This document shows positions 40,997 through 52,107 of a stretch of DNA of 64,000 bases, one piece after another (position 1 is the first letter of the stretch; each line of letters opens with the position of its first letter). The notes beneath the pieces were generated by a model. It worked only from the letters and a program-made list of their open reading frames with translations, searched no databases and had not been told where the DNA came from. Source of the stretch: Mycoemilia scoparia (lineage: Eukaryota > Kickxellomycota > Kickxellomycetes > Kickxellales > Kickxellaceae); assembly GCA_027575805.1 (NCBI GenBank), contig JANBPU010000016.1, positions 62,001 to 126,000 of the forward strand. The letters run 5' to 3'. Made by a program: the position numbers and the translations under genes.

Positions 40997-42928
40997 ATGC
41001 GCATTGTACCATTAGGGGCTGGCCAAGATGTGGGCCGTTCATGCGTCCTCGTAACGATCAACAACCGGACAATAATGTTTGACTGTGGCATGCACATGGG
41101 ATATAACGACGAACGGAGATTCCCAGACTTCACCCAAATATCAAAAGCCAATGCCGACCACACAGCACGAATTGATGCCGTTGTCATTACTCATTTCCAC
41201 TTGGACCACTGCGGCGCCTTGCCTCACTTTACGGAAATCCATGGCTACGATGGCCCGATATACATGACACCGCCAACCAAAGCTATCTGTCCAATTTTGC
41301 TCGAAGACTACAGGAAAATTACAGTAGAAAGGAAAGGCGAAACCAATTTCTTTACCTCACAAAACATCAAAGATTGCTTGAAGAAAGTCGTGACTATGCA
41401 TCTTCACGAAAGCGTCTGGGTTGATGATGATCTCGAATTACGTGCCTACTACGCCGGACATGTACTTGGAGCAGCAATGGTCTATGCTCGAAGCGGAAGT
41501 GAAAGCGTTGTATATACAGGTGATTACAATATGACTCCTGACCGACATCTTGGTGCCGCGTGGATTGACAGGGTACGTCCTGATGCACTGATAACCGAGA
41601 CCACATATGGTACTACCATCCGTGATTCCAAGAGGGCCCGTGAACGCGACTTTCTCGAAAAGGTGCACCACTGTGTTGACCAAGGCGGCAAGGTCTTGAT
41701 TCCATGCTTTGCTCTGGGTCGAGCCCAGGAATTGTGTATTCTCATAGAAACATACTGGGAAAGAATGGGTCTAAATGTCCCAGTATACTTTTCGGCTGGC
41801 TTAACCGAAAAGGCAAACAGGTACTACAAGCTATTTATAAATTGGACCAACCAGAAAGTAAAGGAGTCCTTTGTCAATAGGAATCCATTTGACTTCAAGT
41901 ATATTAAGCCCTGGAGTCGCGATTATATGGATAACTCTGGGCCAATGGTTGTGTTTGCTACCCCAGGAATGCTACATATTGGAACATCGCTTGAAATTTT
42001 CAAAAAGTGGGCGCCTTCACACAAAAACATGCTGATTATGCCAGGCTACTGCGTTGCTGGCACGGTTGGAGCCAAAGTTCTAGCTGGTGACAAGACGGTA
42101 TACACGGATCAGTTTACAAAAGTCGATGTTAATATGAGCGTCCAGAATTTGTCATTCAGTGCACATGCAGATGCAAAGGGAATCATGGAGCTGATTCGCC
42201 AGGCAGAACCGCGAAATGTCGTTTTAGTTCACGGCGAAAAATCACGAATGTCCTATTTAAAATCAAAAGTAATGAGCGAGTTTTGTGCGCCTTGCTTTGA
42301 CCCTGCGAATGGTGAGATTCTCGAGATAGAAACCAGTGGTCACATCCCAGCACTTCTTTCTGATGCATTGTACCAAAAGGCGTGGGAAAGGAAACAGAAA
42401 CAGCAACAAGAGGAGAAGGGAGAAAACCTGCACTCTATCAGCGAGCTTCCAATTGAAGGGTTTTTGGTTACTGATGGAGATGGAAAGACGGCAAGGCTTG
42501 TTGATGCAGCACCATTCAAAGATGGAGTTGGCTCATCACGTGCGGTAGGACCTGATGGTGGTGCTACATCTTCAGCCACACAGGGTTCGAAAAGGGTTGT
42601 ATTCAACACCATTCGAGTCTACGATGCACAAAAAGTCGCAACAAAACTTTCAGCAAAAAATGGAAATGGAGGCGATGATAATGGGCTTGTTTCTCTAATA
42701 CTCCAAACAATACACAAGATATTATCGCTGACTCTTGGGTACAACAATGTGCCATCTTTTGAGAACAACAATGCCATCAAGATCAGATCAGTTACAATCA
42801 AAATTCCCAGCAACGATGAGAAAGGAGAAATGCTGTCTGATGCAGATTCATTGATGGTTTCTTGGGAATTTGATGATGAGGATCTGGCCACATCAGTTCT
42901 TTCTGTGGTTAATAGAGTTGTTGGATGA
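40997..42928 (+). CDS. INTS11: Integrator complex endonuclease INTS11 (CPSF73-like)
   Basis: This single-exon gene encodes 643 residues. The metallo-beta-lactamase core has the zinc motif [12 protein letters not shown] (near residue 64) and later [17 protein letters not shown]. The beta-CASP domain follows with [40 protein letters not shown] and [14 protein letters not shown], then LVHGEKSRM. These phrases match metazoan INTS11 almost word for word and differ from CPSF73/Ysh1, the mRNA cleavage enzyme. INTS11 is the catalytic subunit of Integrator, which cuts nascent snRNA and other short transcripts and terminates promoter-proximal RNA polymerase II. Integrator is not found in well-studied Dikarya, so its presence points to an early-diverging fungus. 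The C-terminal ~200 residues are diverged but long enough for the INTS9-binding domain. The gene has no intron although most neighbours do. Confidence 0.95.
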   Translation: MRIVPLGAGQDVGRSCVLVTINNRTIMFDCGMHMGYNDERRFPDFTQISKANADHTARIDAVVITHFHLDHCGALPHFTEIHGYDGPIYMTPPTKAICPILLEDYRKITVERKGETNFFTSQNIKDCLKKVVTMHLHESVWVDDDLELRAYYAGHVLGAAMVYARSGSESVVYTGDYNMTPDRHLGAAWIDRVRPDALITETTYGTTIRDSKRARERDFLEKVHHCVDQGGKVLIPCFALGRAQELCILIETYWERMGLNVPVYFSAGLTEKANRYYKLFINWTNQKVKESFVNRNPFDFKYIKPWSRDYMDNSGPMVVFATPGMLHIGTSLEIFKKWAPSHKNMLIMPGYCVAGTVGAKVLAGDKTVYTDQFTKVDVNMSVQNLSFSAHADAKGIMELIRQAEPRNVVLVHGEKSRMSYLKSKVMSEFCAPCFDPANGEILEIETSGHIPALLSDALYQKAWERKQKQQQEEKGENLHSISELPIEGFLVTDGDGKTARLVDAAPFKDGVGSSRAVGPDGGATSSATQGSKRVVFNTIRVYDAQKVATKLSAKNGNGGDDNGLVSLILQTIHKILSLTLGYNNVPSFENNNAIKIRSVTIKIPSNDEKGEMLSDADSLMVSWEFDDEDLATSVLSVVNRVVG

Positions 42929-43829
42929 CATTGCTTTTCTCTCCCTTTGCCTTTTTAAACCAACTCTATTCCAGCCCATAATATCATCCGCGTCTTCTTA
43001 TTCTATCAAGCATATCTATTTTTAGCAAATTAACAGCCTAGTCACAGCTATAAAAGTGGCAAACATTGTAGCATTGTTTTAAAAGCCACATACTCATACA
43101 TGGTAGCAGGAGACTCTAAAATTGCCATTTTATTCACAGGAAAACAAAGCTCACATAACACGAAGATATCAGTCGGCCCAGTTTAAAGGTCAAATCAAAA
43201 GGAGTTAGAAGCCAGTGCGCATGCCCAATTGGATTTCTCCACTGGTGTGATGATGGCAAATAAAGTGTAGGGCGATTCTTGGGTGGAGCTTTATCTCCGC
43301 AATTTTAGGGGCAATCACCATGGCTGAAAAGCGGGCATTTGGCCAGAGAGCCAAAAAGAGCCATGAACATTTTCGCGCGCGCGCACACGCCCTTTTGCGA
43401 TCCACTGGCAAACAGGGAAGAGACCACCTTACTGATGGTGCTGCAACACCCCACTGGAGGCAGCAAATGGAGTCCAAATGTGGAAAATTATGGTGCAATG
43501 GTGGCCATGGCTATTTGGTAATTGCAACCGGTGTCCACCGAGTAAAATTGGCACAAAGGCGAAGTGGCCCTGGCAGTATCGTGGATCTGATTGATGCCTT
43601 TCTACCATTGAAAACAGCCAATTTGTCTTGCTGTCCCCTATTTGAAGAGGAGAGGAGGGACTGTTTTATGGCCTGGTTACAAACTGCCCGGTTAGTATAC
43701 AAAAGGTCGTCTGTGGCTCCTTATCCCATCTCTCCTTTCCTCATCCTCTTTTTTACTTTTACTTTTTATCAATTGTCTTTCAACTTTCTTTTGTTGTTGC
43801 CATTTACTTTTCTTGCTGTACCAATAAAA
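42929..43829. other. Upstream region of the serine hydroxymethyltransferase gene
   Basis: About 900 bp. It includes an alternating CG tract (43374-43384), GC-richer sequence from 43200 to 43600, and a T/C-rich tract just before the start (43740-43820), typical of strong fungal promoters. A long open frame begins at 43320 and runs into the SHM start in the same frame, but its upstream part shows no protein-like sequence. Confidence 0.5.
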
Positions 43830-45876
43830 ATGAGCCTTCGTTTCGCACGTCACGCCACTAAGCTTGCCCACAACATCCCCAAGGTATGATTTATAGATAT
43901 ATGGACGGTGTTGGCGTTCCAGAGAGAATAAGATAGATCGGGCCTTTCTATTGTTTTTCTCTGCTCCCTGTCTCTCTTGCCCGACTTTTACTCTATATAC
44001 AGCAGCGAAGAGGATATATTTAGCTAACCATCGGCAATATGCGCCATTTTCTATGTAAATAACAGCGTGCTTTCGCCTCCAGCAGCATTGCCAAGAATGC
44101 CCAGGATGCTGTCCTCAACGAGCCCTTGGAGCAGGCCGATCCTGAAATGTTCGACATTATTGAGCACGAAAAGCAGCGCCAGCGCGACGGCATTGTTCTT
44201 ATTCCATCTGAGGTAAGGGTCTGAAAAAATAGATTGCGGGGTATGGTGGCAGCTAGCTAAGCTTAGAACACCATCTTTTTCTCAAAGAGGTGTTTGTTGT
44301 GCTTGCGATCCATTGTGTATATATCTTTATACATGCAATCGATACAGCGGTTTATAAACAATGGATGTGTACCGGCTTGACAAATATATAGAACTTTACT
44401 TCCCGTGCTGTCATGAACGCTTTGGGCTCGGTCATGCAGAACAAGTACTCCGAGGGTTACCCCGGCGCTCGCTACTATGGCGGCAACGAGTATATTGACA
44501 TGTCTGAACGCCTCTGCCAGAAGCGTGCTCTTGAGGCCTTCCACATCGACTCCGAAAAGTGGGGCGTTAACGTCCAGCCCCTCTCTGGTAAGTTTGCATA
44601 CCATCCATGCAACAGTGCTGCGATCTGAATCTACTGTGCATAGCACTACAGCTATCACTATCGCCATAACCACAATCACAGCTGCTGCTCATCAGAGTGG
44701 GCTACATCGAATTGGCTCTAACAAGTGTGCTCTGATCTGTGTAATGTTTTGTCTACTTTTCCAGGTGCTCCCGCTAACTTGTATGTATATGGTGCTCTCT
44801 TGAAGCCACACGACAGACTGATGGGTTTGGACCTTCCTCACGGTGGCCATTTGTCTCATGGTTACCAGCTCCCCAACAAGAAGATCTCCATGGTCTCCAG
44901 CTACTTCGAAACTCTCCCCTACCGCTGTAACGAGGAGACCGGTCTCATTGACTACGACGCTCTTGCCAAGTCTGCCATTCTCTACCGCCCAAAGATCATC
45001 GTTGCTGGTGCTAGTGCCTACTCTCGTCTCATTGACTACGGCCGCATGCGCGAAATTGCCGACTCTGTTGGTGCCTACCTAATGGTTGACATGGCTCACA
45101 TTTCTGGCCTTGTCGCCGCCAAGGTCCTGCCGACTCCCTTCGAGTACGCCGACATTGTCACCACCACCACACACAAGTCCCTCCGTGGCCCCCGTGGTGC
45201 TATGATCTTCTTCCGCAAGGGTGTCCGCGGCACTGACAAGAAGGGTAAGGAGATCCTCTATGATCTTGAGAAGCCTATCAACCAAAGCGTGTTCCCCGGT
45301 CACCAGGGTGGCCCTCACAACCACACCATCTCCGCCTTGGCTGTTGCCCTCAAGCAGGCGCAGTCCTCTGAATTCAAGGCCTACCAGCAGCAGGTACTTG
45401 ATAACTCCAAGGCCTTCGCCAAGGCTTTCACTGACAAGGGATACAACCTCGTCACCGGCGGTACCGATACCCACTTGCTCCTCGTCAACCTCAAGGCTTC
45501 CCGTGGTATTGACGGTGCTCGTGCGGAGCGTGTCTTGGAATTGGCCAAGATCGCCATCAACAAGAACACCGTTCCAGGTGATGTCTCGGCTATGGTTCCT
45601 GGTGGTCTTCGTCTCGGCACTCCCGCTATGACCACCCGTGGATTCAAGGAGCAGGACTTTGTTACCACCGCTGAATTCATCGACCGTGCTGTCTCTATCA
45701 CCGCTGACATCAAGAAGCAGGTCTCTAGCACCAAGTTTGCTGATTTCAAGGCTCACCTTGGCCAGGATGTTGATGCTTTCCCTGCCCTTGCTACTCTCAA
45801 GAAGGAAGTTGTTGATTTCTCTCGTCAATTCCCTGCAGTTGGCTTCTCTCCCAGCGAGATGAAGTTCAAGGACTAA
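43830..45876 (+). CDS. SHM1: Serine hydroxymethyltransferase, mitochondrial
   Basis: Four exons: 43830-43883, 44066-44212, 44392-44587, 44765-45876; 502 residues, all phases consistent. The N-terminus [18 protein letters not shown], then RAFASSS, is a mitochondrial presequence. The PLP-dependent enzyme core is intact: [51 protein letters not shown] and [15 protein letters not shown] with the Schiff-base lysine. It converts serine and tetrahydrofolate to glycine and methylene-THF. The ATG at 43830 is chosen because it gives the presequence and follows a pyrimidine-rich leader; in-frame codons upstream to 43320 are open but not protein-like. Codons are strongly C-ending, unlike most genes here, so expression is probably high. 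The cytosolic isoform is the alternative but would lack the presequence. Confidence 0.95.
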
Positions 45877-46849
45877 AATGTTTGTGCGCTCTCCTTTTAT
45901 TATACAATTTGATTGCTAAATGTTTTATCTACTCAAACAACTCACTTACACATGCCGTGCTCTTCTACTATACATTTTGTTTCTTTCATGTAAGCTGTGT
46001 CCACAATCCTCTTACTACTTGTTTTGTATTACATTATAAAAATCTGGTTTTCAGCATCATTATTCTTGTTGGTATTTAATGAGGGGAGAATCTTGTAATA
46101 TTTGTCATGCAATTTTGGCAATATTTGGTGGCCAATTTGCCCACTTTTCAAATACACCATTTGTATTGAATTGTGTTATATTTACGTGAATTATTTTTAG
46201 TATTACCAGAGTATCAATAATACTTGGAAAAGGGATCTTTGCATTGTTATAAAAGTTTCTATGCTTATTGCTTTCAACCATAATACAAACTAGAGAATAC
46301 CAGTACTCGTCTGATCACCATGGCCAGGCTCTTTATGTCCAGCAGATAACTGCTGCTGCTGCTGCTACTGCTACTACTACTACTACTACTACTGTAGGAG
46401 ACCAAGCAAGAACACCTGATGTTGTAATTTGCTTTTTATTTCTGTTGTGGTTAACCTTAAATGCAATAAAGATTTTGTTCCTTTTTTAAACAATAGTATT
46501 CAGATGGATTCTTTAGGAGAAATCAGATTAAATCACACACAGACACGAAACATCCATATTCTATAAAACTAATAATCGCTCTAGGTTATTTACTATGGCT
46601 TTACAGACACCAAAATAAAAAGATGCTTTGTATTGCTAAATTAGCTTTTATGCTCTCCTTATTCTTGTTAAAGTCAACAGATACACACATTTTGTATAAA
46701 AGTCTACATTTGAATCGTGTATTTTTCCATCGTTTTACTTGAGCCTAAACCCACCAATATCGCTTAGAAAACATTCTCTCTCTCTCTCTCTCGAATTTAT
46801 TATTGTACTTTGATTTGGGTTTTTTTGCTTTGAAAAGGAATAGTTGAAA
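45877..46849. other. Intergenic region with a trinucleotide microsatellite
   Basis: It holds the SHM 3' UTR, a CTG/CTA microsatellite (46350-46394) and, just before RPB3, a TC repeat near 46772-46790. No gene was recognised. Confidence 0.5.
46350..46394 (+). repeat. (CTG)n(CTA)n microsatellite
   Basis: About five CTG units followed by CTA/CTG and about seven CTA units, uninterrupted over ~45 bp. Non-coding as far as can be seen. Confidence 0.9.
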
Positions 46850-48241
46850 ATGAATAGTCTAGGATATAGTGGAACAAATGCTGGAGGTGGTGGAAATAGA
46901 GGACCAGGAAATCCAAATGGAGGTAGAAACACGTCAGTCCCAAGCCTTTCTGGGGCTGAGGTGCGAATACGCGGAATGGGAGCAGATTATGTAGACTTTG
47001 TACTTTCTAATGTAGATTTGAGGTAAACACACTTGTTATATTTATGAATACTCGATAATGAGTTTGGAGAAATTATTTGATTTCAGAAATCGTATGCTTA
47101 ATTTGGGTCTGGTTTAAATACTTGTTTGCTGCTAGTGTTGCCAATGCCTTACGGAGGATCATGATAGCAGAGGTGCCAACAATTGGTAAGAATCGAACCA
47201 GAGTATAAAGTACAACTATATATAAAATATGCCTTATAAGAAGGCCCTCCATCGCGAATGTGAATATATTATTGAACAATTATTTATGTGGTCTTTAGCT
47301 ATTGATATGGTCGAATTCCTTGACAACACGTCTGTTCTTCCCGATGAGTTTATTGCCCATCGCTTGGGAATGATTCCTTTAACTAGCCACGATGTTGAAA
47401 AATTCAAAAATACCAGAGTAAGATTGGCGGATGTATTAATACGCACAAATAAGCATTCTAACAAACATAAGCAGAGTTATACTCGCGAAATTTACGCATT
47501 CTTTAATACTATATTATAAATAGGATTGCAGCTGTGATCAATATTGCTCGGAATGCTCAGTAGAATACACGCTACACGCAAGATGTGATGGAGATACGCC
47601 AATTTCTGTAACAAGCCGAGATCTAGTCAGCACAGACAGTAGCGTGGTACCCGTGCTCGAAAGTAAGCAAAACACCATCTAAGCTCCGGTGACATATAGA
47701 CTACATTCCTAGCTGGAAAGACTGGTATATTTATTAATATTATACTGGTTTAAATCAATATGTGCATTTAGGTGCCGATGATCAAGGCATTTTGATTACG
47801 AAGCTAGCAAAAGGCCAAGAACTAAATATACATTGCATTGCCAAGAAAGGAGTATCCAAAGAGCATGCCAAGTGGTCACCCTGCGCCGCAGTTGGTTTTG
47901 AATACGATCCATACAACAAGCTAAAGCACACAGATTACTGGTTTGAAAAAGACCCAAAGGCTGAATGGCCATTAAGTGACAATGCCAAGGAAGAGGCCGA
48001 GAAAAAGTATCAGACACTGCCTGACGGCTCAGATGCTCCATTCGACTACAATGCTGCACCAGATAGATTTTACTTCCGTGTCGAAACGGTTGGATCCATG
48101 AAGCCAGAAAACGTGGTCATCATGGCAACTCGTCTAATGCAAGAGAAGCTTAGTACGCTGGAGATCTGTCTTGAAGACGATCAAAATCCCAATGCTAACC
48201 AGTTTAGCAATGACCTTGGTGATTCTATGGAACCGTGGTAA
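46850..48241 (+). CDS. RPB3: RNA polymerase II subunit Rpb3
   Basis: Five exons: 46850-47022, 47136-47185, 47299-47417, 47524-47662, 47772-48241; 316 residues. The alpha-like dimerisation domain is clear ([35 protein letters not shown]). The zinc loop [10 protein letters not shown] is intact, and the C-terminal half has [20 protein letters not shown] and [15 protein letters not shown] as in Rpb3. It pairs with Rpb11 to nucleate polymerase II assembly in the nucleus. An unusual N-terminal extension of ~35 Gly/Asn-rich residues precedes the normal start ([15 protein letters not shown]); the ATG at 46850 is the only in-frame one before the conserved part. The RPC40/AC40 paralogue is excluded by the zinc loop and tail. 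Confidence 0.95.
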
Positions 48242-48319
48242 TTTGCTGTTGAGGTCGTATAATATTCTTTTTGTGCACTTTAAATAAATGTTCATTTCAT
48301 TTATCTCTATCAGGTTTGA
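48242..48319. other. Short convergent spacer after RPB3
   Basis: It contains AATAAATG near 48282, a likely RPB3 polyadenylation signal. Confidence 0.4.
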
Positions 48320-48676
48320 TCAATAATTTGACCAATGAGGGCCCTTTTTCTTACCTAAAAGTCTACATCTTTTATGCTTTGTATGGGGTGCACAAGTGCT
48401 AGAGGGTCTTCCCAGAGATTTTTCACCGATCAACATATCTGACAGCATCGTGTTGTGAAGATCCGCATACAGCAGTCCTATTTCTTGCCTGATCATAGAT
48501 GGAAACTCCTCTGTATTCTAACATATAAATACACTGGGTATCCATAACTGATAAACATACTTTATGAATCTCAAGCTATTTGTTGACAATGTAACAAATC
48601 GCGTTTTTGTCTATTTGAAAATAAAGAGCTTGCTCAAAAGTAAAAAACAATGCTACACTTTCAAGCTCATTTAAAC
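48320..48676 (-). CDS. Candidate small gene, terminal exons, unknown product
   Basis: On the minus strand a 66-codon open exon (48320-48517, stop included) begins after a clear TAG acceptor. It reads NTEEFPSMIRQEIGLLYADL, continues through SDMLIGEKSL, and ends in a basic tail (TKHKRC, GKKKGPHWSNY). A 15-bp exon at 48561-48575 (LEIHK, followed by GTATGT) and a further exon 48657-48676 (LNELES, before a GTAGCA donor) join it in phase. The start codon is not found; nothing upstream towards VPS4 gives a clean ATG. The amino-acid composition is protein-like with a predicted helix and a nuclear-type basic end, but I do not recognise the family. It could be a real small nuclear protein or a decayed gene. 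Confidence 0.35.
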
Positions 48677-48932
48677 CTAAAATACATTGATCACAAATAA
48701 TAAATAATTCCCCATAACCTGCTATGCCGTCAACTCAACTGCGTCGATTTCTCTATTACAATAGGTTCAATGCTAATGTGCGTTCTTGGTTTGTTTATTC
48801 TCGCTTATCCCAAACCTTCAAGCTCTTGCTTCTTCTTTTTTTGTCACTATAAAGTCCTGTAGCACCTTGTTATTTATCCACTTTGTCAATAATACAAGTT
48901 CTTTCTTTCCTATTTGTTTATCTTTAAGCAAA

Positions 48933-50851
<1,919 letters not shown>

Positions 50852-52107
50852 ATTCTCTACCCTGCTTTAAATTTACCCAAAGAGTTCTCTGCAGTTACCA
50901 CACTACCATTGAGATTAGAAAAAATATACATATACACCTGTATCAACCATTATACATACATCCCTGTGAGGTGACTAACTCGGGATCTTTGTGGAGATTT
51001 TGATTGCACCAGTCCTCTACCATATACTACAATTACAAAAGTCTGTGTTCTTTTAAAAGTAATCTATTAACAACAATCCTCATAACACCCTGCTATGTTT
51101 TAAACCCATATACTACTACTACTACTATTAAGCCATCTCTCTCCTTTTCTTTATTTGTTACCATTCCTAAACATACACTCTACACCTCTGCATTGTTTGG
51201 CATTTTCCTTTAAACGAAGGCTTCCAAAGCCGCTATTGCCAATATACGTGTTACTCGCTTATAAACTTGTAGTGCTTCTTGAATATGCTAAAATCTGAAC
51301 CATTGCTATACTGAGCCTAAGCCCAAAATATTGGCCTGGTCTTCTGTGTTATGTTGTTATTTAAATTTGAGCTGTGTGGTGTGAAATCTAAGATCGCTGA
51401 AATAATCAACCATGATAACGGGCTATTATAAAAACATTAACAATATTAACTAGCCCTACTGCCAAAACTATGGCCAAAACTGTTTCCAAATCTCTGGCCA
51501 TTTCAACAATGGTCCTTGAATTTTTCTTTGCATTACTATTTTATCGCAATTTAACATTAAATATTTCCCCGTGTTTTACAAAGCCTAATACTGAAATAAA
51601 GAACTGGCTTGAGCTGTATGGGAGGTGACACCAAGGTTGGTAGTAATATGGCCACCCAGCTTTTCTGTACCAAAAACAGAGTTTCAAGACCTGTGTCTGC
51701 AAAAAGACCGTTAACATCATTTTCTAGCAATTGTGTGTGGATTCAGAATGTTGTGATGTGTCTATGCAACCCAGATCAAGGTACCAATTTGGGTCTTTGA
51801 GAAAAGAAAATAAAAACAACCTCTACCATAAAAGCACCGACTATATTGTCTTGTCGAGGCCCTTTCAGGAGCTCAGAAGCCACAGCTGGATATTAATCAA
51901 GATGTATGCCTGGGGGCGGTACTAGTAGAGTATATATATACTTATGCATGTATGACTCCCATCCTATCCACCTTGACATGATACCATATATTGCATCTTT
52001 TGAATTTTATCACTTTTGATATCCTAGTTGCAAAAGTATGTTTTTGTAGTTTTACATTTGTATCTTGAGAGCAGCATAGAACAATACAATCTCGGTATAG
52101 GTGTAAT
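50852..52107. other. Intergenic region between VPS4 and the OPT transporter
   Basis: About 1.25 kb, AT-rich, with a short ACT microsatellite near 51113-51128 and a TA run near 51931. Short frames around 51609-51925 have no recognisable features. No MITE of families A-C was seen here. Confidence 0.5.

Noticed and set aside
45079..45828. A 249-codon frame antisense to serine hydroxymethyltransferase.
   Set aside because: It is a shadow of the strongly biased SHM codons; the sense frame encodes the complete enzyme.
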